This document shows, one piece after another, positions 29,101 to 44,100 of a stretch of DNA of 64,000 nt. The stretch lies in assembly GCA_025267735.1 (NCBI GenBank), contig CM046307.1, positions 36,075,231-36,139,230 on the forward strand, written 5' to 3'. A program made the position numbers and the translations under genes. Source of the DNA: Mactra quadrangularis (Eukaryota > Mollusca > Bivalvia > Venerida > Mactridae). The notes below the pieces were generated by a model. It saw only the letters and a list, made by a program, of their open reading frames with translations, had not been told where the DNA came from and ran no database searches. Position 1 is the stretch's first letter, and each line of letters starts with the position of its first letter.

Positions 29101-32100
29101 GGACCAATCTATTTTACACCACAGCAATTTACACTCTTTCATGAAAATTCAATAGAAATATTGATTTTCCTCTGTAAAAGGGAGAAAATAAAGTTCCTTT
29201 TCAAAGGGGTACATGATCACTTGTAGAAATAAAATCTACCCTGGGAAGCTTGTTTAGTAAACTCAAAAATAAATAAAAATAATTTGAAACTATGAAGCAT
29301 TGGAACATTTGAATATGGCTTTATATATACTAAGCCTTCCAGAAAGTCCATGGACATATCCTGTTTTTAAGATAAGCCAATTCACATTAACCCATGAAAG
29401 AGGAAACAAGAGCAAATTCCAAAAGTCAAGATTTATTTAATTGGATTATCAACATATATTTCAAGCTATTTTACATGAATAGTAGTTCACTACCAGATTT
29501 TTGAAGGGCACTATAATTATAATGTGTATACAGTTGAGTCGCCAGTTACGGATCACTTCAAAGACGGATTTCTTTAGATTTATGAAAGATATTCATTATG
29601 TTTATATATATTTGTAATTGTTATTAGTACCTCTAGCTAATAAATGTTACAATAACTAAAAAGTTTTTCTGTCAAAAAACTTTTCGTTTCATTTTTAACC
29701 ATCGCTGATTACCCAATAGCGGATCAACTTCTCCAGTAAAGAGTCACGTGACATAGGAATGTAGGGACTTTCTCAAGACAGACATTATTGACTGAATACA
29801 ACTGGGTTTTTTTTGTTAAAACCAACATACAAATTGACATTTGGCAAAAACACATTACAAAAATCTTGGTTTCACACATTTAATATAAGATAGTTATTGT
29901 CCCCTGTATTTGTTAACAAGACATGTATTTGTGATTTAAACAAATTGTCTACATTGTAACATTCTTAATCCTCTTACATAAATTCCATATTTTGCCCTCA
30001 TTTACAGTATCCAAACATCCCTTAAGTTTACAAAAATATACATTAATATCAATACTTGAGAATATGTAATTATACAGGGTAAACAATGCCACCTCGACAC
30101 ACATCTTTGATGTGACCCATTACTGGCAACTACACATGAGCATACATTGGTGCTTACAACAATGTCAAACAAAACAAAAAAGTAATTGGTTTAGTTTTTA
30201 ATTTGATATATGATAAAATAACTTTGTTATGGTATAAAACTTTTGGAAAAATTATCAAGTAGATTTGGCGCATAATGACGTTTCTCAATTTACCGTTTCA
30301 CACTGAGGCTTCAATTGTGTACACGTCGGGTACCTGCTTATTTACAAAGCATGATGGGAGAGTAAAAAGGTCATCATCTTAAGTAAACTAAGTCTTTTTA
30401 TTACTGCAAAAGGTTACTTTAATCATCAGTAATATTTAAATTTCATATTTTTTATCTATAAAAATCGTACAAGATAAAATTAAAGACGTTGATTCGCTAC
30501 TGGCAACGATCTGTTGTTGGCAACTCAACTGTACATGGTGTTATAAATTAGGTACATATATATGACTTGTAAGATTGTTTGTATTGTAGCTGGATTGGTG
30601 ATAAAAGCAAACAGAATGATGAAATAGAAGAAATATTAAAACTAACAGCTATGATACCTAGTAATGTATCTATACCTATAGAAGATGTACCAGACATGAA
30701 CACATCAGGTAATATTATATAAATATCACATCCTACAGATGGTATGAACAGTATGTTCACACAAGACAAGTAATGTCTACCGAGGCTCTAGCCAAGGTTG
30801 ACATTACTTGTCATATGGGGAACAGTCCATTCTATCACCCACTGTAGGATGTGATATTTATTTTATTATACCAAACAAAAAAATCAGAAATTGTTGACAA
30901 TTTAATAGGCACAAACCATTAAAATTTATCTGCTTTATTTGCTTCTTAAATAAAATTTTATCTGTCTTATTTGTGTCTGAACTTGAAGACATTTTTACAC
31001 CATTAAGTTTGTTGTTTCATAAGAAGCAAGCATCTACACAAGGGAGGTAACTCAAACTCATTGTCTAAAAACTTGGGTCTCAGTATTAGCAATTTCCAAA
31101 GCAGTAGTCTCCCATTGCTTTAAGTGGGCTGATAGGTGATGTCCAGAGGGTAACATTAAGGATTGTCACCTGGTGATGTCACATTAGGCTTTATAGTAAA
31201 CAAATCATGTGAGGTATAACTATAGAGATATAACATTACAATGGGGTTTGTTTACTGAATATTTTTACCCCAGTTTTATTCTTAGTTTTGGTATAGTCCA
31301 AAAATCAGCTGTTATACATTATTCAATGTTAGAATACAATTCAAATCAATATAATTTTTTTTGTTTCTTTTAATGCTGCACTAGCAGCTCTTTGACAAAA
31401 AAGGCCAAAGCAGCTGGAAGGAGAATAATCATAAATAGTTTTTCTTGAACAAACTCCACACAGATACTTCAGTCCAGTCTGGATATCCACAAAAGATCCT
31501 TGGAAAGACCATAATGTCAATCTGATGAAAACCCAATCTTATATTTTCGGTTTGTGTTTTCACTTATTTTGAATATGATAGCTATCTATAGGACATCTGT
31601 TCATGGAGATTACAGTAAGGTGTGTTTCAAACATAGCTTACCAGGCTAGTCTTGTTTCATTTATCTGCATTTTGATGTTTATGATACATTTCAATATTCA
31701 ATGTCAGAACTTAATAATTTAGATGGTTCCTGGACTATAGAAACATTAACTGGTGGAAGCCGGGGACCAGATGGCTCATTGGATCCTGTTGTAATATTCT
31801 GTGGTCAGAATGCTGAGAGCAAGGCTATACCATTGAAGTCAACTAGAAGTAATCCATTCCAGATTGGACAAACTGATACATTTAAGGTTTGTGTATGTTG
31901 ATTATAAGTTTAAGTTATAGTTTACAGTTTATTTAATGGGTTAAATGTCCTGTTAACACAATTACAACAACCAGAGCACCTTATCTAGATTTCCTAGACC
32001 CTTGTCTATTACTAGTACTCACCTACTCTTCCATTTGGCTTTCAACGTTTCCATATACTGTACCTTATTTATGGGGGGAAATTAATACTATTGTCATGGA

Positions 32101-35100
32101 ATGGTATAACCACCAGGTGGGATTTAAACCTGTACCCCCATCAGGTAACTAAATTAAAATCCTGGTATTTAGCTTTTACACATTAACTGAAGATATTTAA
32201 ATCTCAAATACTTAATTTTAGAAAAAAGTCCCTATACTGTATTAAGACCATTCTGATATTAAGACCTGACCATTCACTTTGATTGTGGAACTAATATTAT
32301 ATGTTTATTATTTAGGTACATTATGATGAAAAGATAGGTGAATTAAGAAAAGTAAGACTTGGTTTTACTGATGTTACAGTCAACAAAGCTTGGTATGTTA
32401 GAAAGGTATGTATTGGTCTGTTTTTATGTTCTTATCAATCAGTAGCACTACTGTCTGTCAAACAATTGGTTGTGACCATAAGTGGTCTATTTTAGAACAA
32501 GATCTACAAACCTAGTGTTGTAGGTAGGCCAATTAGAACTGGAGTTCTAAGGCATTCCGGGGCAGTGAGCCTTAAACAATTGTTCAAGTAGTTGAATAAA
32601 AATGAAATCAATATACACGTATATTAATATTTTCAATGTTTGTTTGTTTTCAGTTAACATTTGAAGATGATGATACCCATGATATGTTTTATGTAGAATT
32701 AAATGATTGGGTTGCTATTGACAACAAATTAGATGGATGGAAAGAAGTAGCTGTACCATGGCCAGCAATCAGACTACCCGCAGGTAAATTAATGACTTAC
32801 CGTATTGTTCCTAATAAACACCCTCGGGGGTGTTACATTTTCCAAAGAGTTAATAGGGGTGAAAAAATCGGCAATATTTCTTTCTTCCATTTATGCTATT
32901 TCCAGTCAGTTTTTAGCCGGATTTTTCAACGAAAAAATTCGGCTTATAGTTTGGCGAACACGGGCGGGCGTCCGGTGTCGTTAACAATTGCGTTAAAGTT
33001 TTTAATGTACCATATATTTCTGCCATTTAAAGTCAGATCTCTACGAAACTTTATACAATGATAATATACCATGTGATGAACAGAACTAGACAGTAACCGC
33101 AACTCTACCTTGCTTAATTATGGATTATTGCCCTTTGTAATTTTGGGTGTCTGGTGTCGTTAACAATTGCGTTAAAGTTTTAAATTTAGCATATATTTCT
33201 GCCATTTATCGTCAGATTTTTACGAAACTTCATACAATGATAACATACCATGTGATGAACAGATTAAGACAGTAACCACAACTCTACCTGGCTTAAAAAT
33301 GGATTATTTATATTAAATTTTTCAAATTGTTGGATATCTCTGTTATTTATGGTTTGATGTTTACGAAGTTTCATACAATGATTACATATCATCTGTTTAA
33401 AAGAATTAGACAGTAACAGCAACTCTACCTGGCTTAATAATGGGTTATTTCCCTTTGTTGTTTTTGTGTTAAAGTTTTCAAATTGTTGGATATCTTTGCC
33501 ATTTATGGTTAGATGTTTATGAAATTTCATACAATGATTACATATGATCTGTTGAAAAGAATTAGACAGTAACCACAACTCTACCTAGCTTAGAAATGGA
33601 TTATTTCCCTTTGTTATTTTTGTGTTAAAGCTTTCAAATTGTTGGGTATCTTTGCCATTTATGGTTAGATTATTATGAAATTTCATATAATGATTACATA
33701 CCATCTGTTGAAAGAATTAGACAGTAACGGCAACTCTACTTGGCTTAAATATGGATTATTTCCCTTTGTATTTTTTATGTTAAAGTTTTCAGTATGTTGG
33801 ATCTCTCCAATAGCAAGTATTCTGGCATTTTCCAGTCATATTTTCCCGCCATTTTGTTTCAACAATTTCACCATTTGCTATACAAGGTTTTTTTAACAAA
33901 ATTCTCTCGCCAATTTCATATCATTAGCTTTGCATTATTTTCATCCATAGTTTTCATGTCTTATGCCATCTTAGTCAAATACCAACAAAATACTAACAAA
34001 AGATACAATAGGACATATATATAGTTAATGAAACTCTTTATTCCTTAAAGATTAATTATTGCCCTTTGTATTCCTTCTGATAAGCAATATATCAAATGAC
34101 TTTCTTTTGTAACAACGTAAACTTGTTCTCAATGTTCCCATATGCAGAAAAATCCGGCTTTAATGTGTCTCCCACATTATCTTTCTTGTTTTTAATTATG
34201 ACAGATTGATTTGAGTCCAAAACAATTTCATGCATATAACCAAAAATAATGATGGTTATAAGTACGGTAGGGCTTCATAATTGAGTTAACACGGTACTGC
34301 ATACATGACTATCTGAATGTATCTCACTGATGTCATTGTGGTGTGATGTCATATACCTCGTCGATCAACGGTAGATTCTGGATGTTTTAACATGTGTTAA
34401 GTCTGTAACAGTGTTGCAAAATGTCGGAGAACAAAACACATGGGAAATTCAAAGCTGGATTTAATTTATTAGATTTAATAAAAAGCATGTTTTTTTAATT
34501 TTGTATAGATTTTCTTACAATATTTAACGTGATAACTATGTGCACAACTTTAGTAAAGATTAAACAAGTTTAGTGTTAACTATTACTTAGTGTTATTTTT
34601 AATGCCCTAAATAGTTGAGGAGATTGTTTCAAGGTATGTCGGCTTTCTTTCATTTTTGTGCTAGTTCTAAATTGTGAAGTCGGCGCGCGTCTTTAATGAC
34701 GTTGTTTAAACTGTAAGCTACCATGATCAAAGACGTAACCCGGCATTGCAGTACTAATCGTAAAGGTAGACAGCGTCTCATATTGATTTTTTTACACAAG
34801 TGTAGTTGGTTACCGAGTACAATTACCATACAGTATTTAAACTAAAAATGCCCCTTTTGAAATTTAATATTTTAAATGTCCCTGTTGGGAAGATTTTTTG
34901 TGCATCCAATGTGTTGCAATTTAAACCCTTGTTGGCTTTTCAACTATGGATTAGTAATAGAGTTACATTTAAGTTTTGCATAACAAATTTTTTTCTTTTT
35001 TTTTAAAAAAGAGGGGGGGTGTTTAATCGGAACAATTAGGTATAACTTTATATATTATGTAATGATGTTACTTTCACTTTTGTACTGTCTGACTATGTCA

Positions 35101-38100
35101 TGTTTTTCTTACAAAAATTTTTTCCCAAGAAATTACAAGACATGACATTTTACTAATTAGGAGACAGAATTTTTCAACACATTGGATATAACATATCATA
35201 TATAAGTTTTGTATTTATAAGTATAGTTATTACATATAGGAAAGGGGCCTACTCGGTTCTCGGGTGAACGTTCCGTGTTATCATCCTCTTAGGATGTGAT
35301 TTTTATATATTATTATAGTAGGTTAGGAATTTTACCCAAAGTTATGTAAGGAAATATTTTTTGTATTAAATATACTAAACAAATTCTGTTAGTCAAGTCT
35401 CGTGTATTTAATGAACACCATGTAATGTCATAATGTGTTCCTACAGTCTTTGTTGAGTTTTCTTATGCACTAATATCCCAACCGTCATGTAATGAAAGCA
35501 TTTCTACAATTCAATACAAAAACTGTTATACTATTATGTTATTAAATAAGTGATTTGATATAGGCCCTGTTATTTCTCCGAGGGCAGTCATATGATAATT
35601 TTATTAGATTTACAGACATTAAACTGAATCTAAATCTTCACAAAAACTACAAAGTTTGTTTAATGGCTGGCGTTCATCTGCATTTGCAATGTTTTTTCTA
35701 CAAGTTGTGACGAATAAAGAAAGGCTAAAAAATACCCATGCAGTGAACGTACCGTTATGTAAGAGACTCCCCTGTGTCGTAGGAATGACTGCTACCGGTC
35801 TCTGTGGGGAATACTTAATTATGAATTGAGTTTGAATCCCATCAAAAACAAAATGGTTGTCTGTTTTTGCGATAATTGTAACCGATATTGGTCCTGTTTT
35901 GTCAACCAATCAGAGCACAGAAATTTGTTATTGGACCAGTGCAATAAGTGTTATTGGCCCTATAACAGATTTTGGCCCTGTTTTCAGTTTTATTAAACAG
36001 ATTTTGCAGCATTGTCCAGTGAATTTACCACTTTACATGGTAAATAACACATAGTTTTTTTAAATGATATATTATATTTATATTTCAGTATTAACATATC
36101 AGATATCTATAAAACTTGGTTCAGTGAATGTTGATTCTATAGATAATGATGTATATATAAATATATATGGTGATCAGGGTAGTACAGGTAAAAGACAACT
36201 TAAACATTCAACATCTAACACTGATAAATTCAAAGAAAACCAGGTAAGTAGATGTGTTATATATTTTATTGTATGGGTAATTAGTACTCTAGTCCATATG
36301 CTGAATATATTTACAAGATTAAGGCTTGCTATAGAAAGGGCAGTTTATTGAATTTTTAAAGCTTGTGTATCAGAACGTGTAACCTCCAATATTGAAAACA
36401 TTTTACTGTTCTGTTTTGTGAGACAACTGCATGCCTGACTTTGAATCCAGGGTTCATGAGTTTGATTTGAGCCAGAGGACAGGACTTACATACTTTCATG
36501 GAGTTTGATCATAAATTACTTTCTGTGACCATTCTTTTGTTTTCTGCTGTATCAAGATGGGCCATTGTCAGCCTTTAGTGTAGTTACTTGCTTTGTATCA
36601 TCCATGTGTGTCCAAAGACTGTAGGGTTAACAGACCACATTATGAATGAAAAATATTTAAATAGAAATAATAATTATAAAAATAACTTTATTTTCTGAAG
36701 GTAACATTTAGACACACAAAGTAGAACTACAACATATCCCTTAATTTCAAATGGCTTTCAACAGAATTTAAATGGCATGTACCAAAATATGAAATTTCAA
36801 AAAACATACAATTGAACTAAAAGTAAAAAAATCTCTTGCACACATACATACACTAACGAAGACAAGACACAAAGGCAGACATGTGAAGACAAAAAAATAC
36901 AAAAATATTTATAAAGGCAGACACTCACAATAATGTACTCGCTTACCATACCATAAAATCAGACTATGATGCAACAAAAAAAGGATGCATACCTGACTAT
37001 ATGATAGGTTTATGTATTTAATATAGAAGCTGTTGTCAAAGGCCAAGGTCACCATGACGTAAGATAGCAAATATTAATTTTGGGGTCTGTCCCTAAATGA
37101 CATTGGTAATAAAATAGACTTCATTTCATTTGAAGCTTCCAGACTTTAATTGTGTATGCACATTGAAGATCTCTACATGTATGATCCTTATTTAGGTCAA
37201 GGGTCAAGGTAACCATGACCTAAAATAGCAATAATCATAAAACACAAGAACATGAGCATATTATCCAACAAAATATAGAATTCTTACATGTATAAATACA
37301 GGTTGATGTATTTGATATTGAAGCTGTTAATCTAGGAGAATTATTGAAGATTGTTATAGGACATAATAACTCTACCAATGGTAAATATACATTGTCTTCT
37401 ATAGCTCTCTTATTGAGTAAAAATATCAACGTTTACACATGCTAAAATTAATGTAATACTTACCATTTCAACGTTTTGGCAAGTTGCCTTCTTCTTTAGC
37501 CCCCAACCTTTTTATGGGTGAAAACTATCTTATCATATTAAAATGTTGTAGAAATATAACTTCCTGAGAACAGACGCTGAATTTTGTCAAGATTTCATCA
37601 ACATTGGAAACATAACAAATTTTGTTTATGATAAATGGTGCATGTAAATGTAACCGAATGTACTAGTTGTCTGAATTCTAATTTTTAGATAAACCCGGGT
37701 CGATAGCGCAGTTGGTAGCGCGCCGGGATTTTGATACTCGTGCCTGAGGGGGTGCAAGTTCGAATCCCACCCGGGGAGGTTATACCCTTCCATGAAAATT
37801 TGACAATAATGTCGATTTTCCTCCATTGATTAGACAATATGGAGAAGTTTCCGGCCTTGTGGTAGGTGAGTACTGGTTATAGACAAGGGTCCAGGAAAGC
37901 TAGGTTAGGTGCGCTGGACGCCGTAAAATGACCTAAATTGTGTTGACACGGCGTTAACTCCAATAAATAAATAGAATAAATACTAATTTTTAGATACATT
38001 TAGCTATACATGCACAGTATATTTGTTCTCTCACAATGTGAATCCAGTTTTCAGGTGGTCTATTTTTGTTATATGTGTAATTATATTTCCAGTGTTGAAA

Positions 38101-41100
38101 GGATGTAATTGTTCATTAGTCCCCACTTTTGATTGATAATAAAGGAACATGTCTAACTCAAGGATCTACCTGTATAATTTGTTTCTTTCTGCTGGTACAT
38201 AGTTATTGCAAGCAATGTTTTGTTGGAGTAACTGTCTGGCTCTACAAGTTTACAGTTATACATTGGAACTTACTGGCCTATTTGTGAAAAATATTTTGTT
38301 CTTGTTCAATGATTTTTTTATCTCTTTTGATAATTGATTACAACATTGATATTTAAGGTGGTGGCTGGTATTTAGAGAAGGTTATTATTCAAGAATCGAC
38401 ATTATCTATGACTTATACATTTAACTGTAACAAGTTAGTACACAATTATTTACATATTCTATATATCATATGATTTTACCTATGAACATAGTTCAATAAA
38501 TTAGTCATCAAACTCAAGCAAGATTATGTCACTAATATTAGTGCTGCAACGATTCACAGGAAAGTCGATTTGATGCGATTCGATACTTTTTTTATTCGAT
38601 TCGATTCATTTATTAATATAATTTACTTCAAATATGCATTTATACATTAATTTGAGCTTAAAACTAAATAATATGGACTAACTAAAAGTAATACTGAAAT
38701 TTGATAACACAAAACTCGAAAATCTGCTAAATTAATATTTGCTTTTTTCAAGTACGAAATGGTTTGGGTACGAATGTAAAATCGCGAAAATGTATTATAA
38801 TTGTAATTTCGACTAAAAAAGTATGAACAGCATGAAGCATAAATTGTAGAAAGATGCAGTTCTTGATATACTACTGTACATTTAACATAAACCTACGCTT
38901 TGTAGGCAAATATATTGAAATTTGAATTAACTAACATCAAAACTTGACCGGTAAAATTCAATCACACCGACCCAATTTGCGTAGCGTTGGGGCATATACT
39001 GTAAATAAATATTTGGAACAGAGTTTCCATGCTACTTAAATCGTAATGGAAACTTTAGAGAAATGTAACAAAGTTAACCCCAGTTTCACTGTCAACGTAC
39101 TTTGTCTTTTAGGTGAGCCTTTGCTTTTATCGTTATAACTTATGTAAACATATTAAAAGTCAGTATCGAATCGAAACTCGCGGGTCCCGAATCGAAATCG
39201 AATCGGCGCCCTTGCAATCGAGTTTCGATGTATCGAATGGAATAGTTGCAGCCCTAACTAATATTAGACGACTCTGAAGTCTACCAACAAAAAGGTGACT
39301 AAAGTTAACTTTAAGGACTCTTGGCCCAGCTGTGCTGGACAAAGATGGTTACAAAGTAAACTCCATTAGGACAGGAATCAAAATGTTAATGTTTTTAAAA
39401 ATGTAAACATCTGAATGTATCAGAACTAGAAGCTCCTTCATTTAGGTATATAACATTACTAATTGCATTGTTTTTTGTACCAGATTAAATAATTGTATGT
39501 ATACGCATGCCAGTTTTAAGGAGTTTTCTCTTTGATTAAAATTTATCATTATTATGACCAATGTAAAAAAAGTGGTTTTAAATGTTTGATAATAAGTTAG
39601 AATTTATGTAATTTTCTAGTTGGTTTGACAGTGGTGAAGGTGATGGTCAAATAGAGAGAACACTATTCCCATCTGATGTTGATGAGGGTACTCCTGATGT
39701 ACCTGTAGAAGTACCTCTAGTATCCAGTAAACCTAAAGAACTTAGTCAAACTTCTGAATTAGTAAAAGAACTATCTTTACCTGACAATACTGAACAAGAA
39801 AGAGAAAATACCCCACCTAGGGAGTCAACTCCAGTAAGGGAGCCTATTCCAAAAGACCCAACACCAACTCCAAGAAAGTCCACCCCTGTAACTGAAAGAG
39901 AGCAGACACCATCCAGAGAACCAACACCTGAAGTACAAGTTGTAGGAGAAACAAAACCAGATAGTCCTGAGCTAGAAGGTATGTTTTGTGCTTTAATATC
40001 TATTTATAATCTACTTATAGTTTATAACTTTTACATTGCTACACCAGGGCATGTGGTTATTATTACATTGTAACACCAAGACTTGTGGTTTATAGCCTTA
40101 TTAAGACTTCAAACTCAAATCTCAATTTTATTTTCTAGCTGTCTTATACATGATAAATCATGGTTGCATAAAAGACTTAAGTGTAATTAAATACTGTTTT
40201 CTGTTACAAGTATTTGGATTAAAAAAAATTCTACTTTAGCAGGCCTAACTTTAGCTTGTTTATACAATAAATGATAAATTATGTAGAGGTTAATAAACAG
40301 GGCAAGTGTGCCTTAAGGAAGATATTGGCACACTTGCTTAGGTATTGGCCCGAGGGCTGATGCCGAGGAAAGTGTGCCGATATTGGCTTAAGGCACACTT
40401 GCCCTGTTTCATAACCTTATTATTGCATATGTTGACTCTTGCATGTAATGATGAATTTTCTAAACCAAAAATACAAATATTTCCTAACATAACACGCTAT
40501 TTTGCACATTGACGTTACATCACATGTATTGTTTTGTTTTTTCAATCTCAAAACATTTGAATCTAATGAATGCTTATTATAAAACGTAAGTCTTGTTGTT
40601 GATAATCTTATTCAGGGCCAGATCCAGAAGGGCTGTAAGTGGGGGGGCCTTTATGGGGTGGGTTCAGGAAGGTACCACCCTCGGCATGTGAAAGGTGCAA
40701 ATCTGAGCACTTTTAAACACACTTAAACAGATAAAATGAGACACAGACAGACCAGTCTTTTAAATGAATTGTATGGTCCGTCCAACTGCAGTACCACCAG
40801 TTTCTCTTGTAGAGTTGTCTTAGTCGGCCATATTGCTTATTTCTCCTGGTGGTGTCTTTCACAAGTTTGAAGGATGTGGTCCGTTGTTTGGTCATCTTCA
40901 CCGCATGGACATGTAGCTTTTGGTGTCAGCTTCAGCTTTTTATGCATATGCCCATTTAGTCAGTTGTTTTCTGTCCTAAGTCTCACAGTGATTCTATAAA
41001 AAACGTACAAACTGATTAAGTAAAATATATTTTACTGGATGTGTTTTAAAACACGTTGGTTGGTGTTTATCTGTTGCAGTATGGATGTAATCACGTGAAT

Positions 41101-44100
41101 TTGTCAATTGCATGAAATGATCTGTAAAACTTTATGCAGAAATGGATGTTTTGAAAAACCTCTATTCACAAAAAATCACTACCGTAACGGTAAAACGATA
41201 CGCCATTACATGCTTATTGAGTCATGTTTTGTGAAAGTCTAACTTAGGTATAGTAAGAATTAAGTCGAAATGGTGTAATATGGAGTAAAAAGGGCAGTTG
41301 AACAAAATATTTTGCGAAATTAAATAAGCCGAATAGGCCATTTACTGTTTACTGCAAACATTGTTAGCCTGCAAAATATTTTTTTACTATTGATGTTAAA
41401 CTTATCAGAATAAAACTTAATACAGTTTTATATTCAATTATGAGCTATGAAATTCAATGATAATTAAGTTATTTAATCATTAGCATAATAATGCTTTTTA
41501 ACAAAACATGTTCGTTATGGTAACGATTTTCTGTTACGGTATTTACAATGGTGTAACGGTAATGATGTACAAATCATAATTGTATTAAAAACACGAAGTA
41601 AACATTCAGAAAGTCTTTTTTATTCAATTAAAATTCTACATGTCAATGTCGAGTTTATTCATAATTTTTTTCCATGTTGATGGCGGAATTTGCCAATGGC
41701 GGGACCCCACCCGCTCTAGCTCAGTTGTAAGAACTGTAACGATTTTGTCTCTGTGACACCAACACACATCATCAACTAGAGGCCAGAAAAATCTATTAGT
41801 ACCCACGTTGTGCATAGCCTGAAATGGAATAGGATACATTGCATTTTATGCCAAATGGCAGTTTATAAGATAATATTAGTATGTTAAATAAATTCATACG
41901 TAATTATTTGAATGAGTGAAATTTAAAATAGAAATTGTAAGTTGGTAATATATCTTAAGTTTTTACGTGATAAGTGTTAAAAACCTTTGATGACTGCACA
42001 ATTATAATTGTCTGTTTTTTCTGAACTGTCAAAGCTTGAATAATTTCACTATGATTGAATGCATTGTTTTATACAAGTGATCTAATTGTTATTATAAATA
42101 TCTTGACTAAAACATACCATATGGCATAAACAGCTTTACTCGACCATAATACAAATGTACACACTTTCGGAAACTCATGGATGTATTTTGACAATAATTT
42201 CAACAAACCCAATCACCGTGAAAGTATTCATGTTTTGGCAGTTAAGATAAAACGAACAATAATTTATATGTATAATTATTCTACAATTAATAAATGTAGG
42301 CACCTTGACTTCAACGTCGTCTTCGTCAACATCCTGGATGACTCCTGTAAACGGCTTACCATCATACAAAACAATGACAAACTTCCCTACCAAGGATTCA
42401 TCGATGGTCAAATTCTCTACATCACAACCAGATTCCTTAAATAAATAACATATTAGAAATATTATTCTGGCCTTAAAAGGTCATGTAATTGTATAATGTT
42501 AAATTAAACATTGCATGTTCCCAAGAGTTGTTATAGATTTTATCCAAGTATTGAACAGTGTTTAAAATATAAGTTTTTATCAGTACACAAAATTGTACAT
42601 AGCCCTTCGGTCTGGTTGCGCACGTGATCTGCTTTACTCCTTCCCTTCCAGTGCTTCTATTTTAATCAACGACATTCTGTGAAATTAAAAACATGTATTT
42701 ATTGAAGATTATAGCAAGAATGAATTAATATTTGTGCTATTACCTTGTATACCTGTTTGGGAACAAGATGATGGGAACATGGATTGAAACATCTACAGCC
42801 TAGCATCGTTGGATGGGAGCAGAAACAAGATACAACCCACGATGATAACTCATCGTTTTCGAATATCAACTGAAACAAAATGAAGATAATAAACATGACA
42901 CTGACACAGGCCCCTTGACGGCTAATTAAACTTATGTGAATGCCTGGGACATTAGTTATTACAGTCCCATCCAAAAGGCTTGGTTCGGCGAGGAATCGAA
43001 CTAAGGAACTCTGTGTTACTAGTCTATTGCGATACCACTCAATCATGCCTGCCGACTATTTGGGTTTTGAATCATTACTGCACTTTAAGGAAAAAATAAG
43101 CTCAATGACGAAGCTAATCGGTAAAGTGTAATATATTTATGAAAATATTTTAATGTTCATATATACATGTACTATAAAAGTTTCAAAGTTTCATGAGCAT
43201 TGCACAAGAATTAGGAGCCGCCCGGCTAGCTCAGTGGGTAGCATGCAAGTCTACTGATTGAGGGGTCGTAAGTTCGATTCCCGGGCGGGGCATACTTCGT
43301 GGAGCTTGGTCATGGAATTATCTCTTGGGCCATTCTCCCTCCTTCCAATGATTTTTAATTATGTAGGGAAGTGGTCAGTCACTGGCGGAATTATGCACTT
43401 AGTATTTGGTTAACAGCTTAATCCAGAGATTTTGGCTTTTGAGGAGGAGTGAGTAGGTTGACTAACTGCAGATATATGACCTATACAATGAGTCGCAACG
43501 GCGTTATACCCAATCAAAGAAACAAACACACAATATTTGGTATGACACTCTTATTACCATAGCTTAGGTTTATACCTGGTGAATTTTCATTGTTCCTGGT
43601 AACGCCTGAATGGAAGGTGGTAGCTCACTTTCTATCTTATCTATTTCAGCTCCATCAACAAGATACAGCTTTATGTTACTGGCCTTTTCTGATAACATAT
43701 TTACAAAGTCTTTGGCTGAAGTGATGTCTTTCTTTCTAACTATTACTTCTTGGTCCGCTGATCTCTTTACGGCTGCCCCGATACCGTCAGCAACACCTTT
43801 ACCATGAGACGCCTCAAGGAAGTTCCATGTTGACCTGGTAAACTTGTAGTTCTGTATTTTCTTGGCCCATAAGAAGAAGTTAGATTTGTTTTTGTACTGA
43901 GTTGCTGGTCCGTCACTAATGAAGTGAATGGTGTTTAGTTTTCTCTGGTCTGTTATGTCCTTCAAAACCGGATGTAGGTGGGCCCAGACAGCCGAAGGAT
44001 CGTGTCTCAGGTTGTCAGATACACTGCAAAACGGGTATGTGGCGTCGTGGAGATACATCACTCCTGTGTGTAGACAGATAAGATTTCGGGATCCTCCAAA

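Noticed and set aside
33264..33578. 104-codon minus-strand frame with repeated NHCMK motifs
   Set aside because: It is the reverse reading of tandem units of the TTTTTAGCCGGATTTTTC repeat family.
37692..37780. tRNA gene
   Set aside because: A and B boxes are present, but the anticodon arm does not fold and a SINE body, tail and target duplication follow; it is a SINE head.
43214..43290. tRNA gene
   Set aside because: Same reasons: tRNA-like head followed by a SINE body and CCAATCAAAGAAACAAAC tail.
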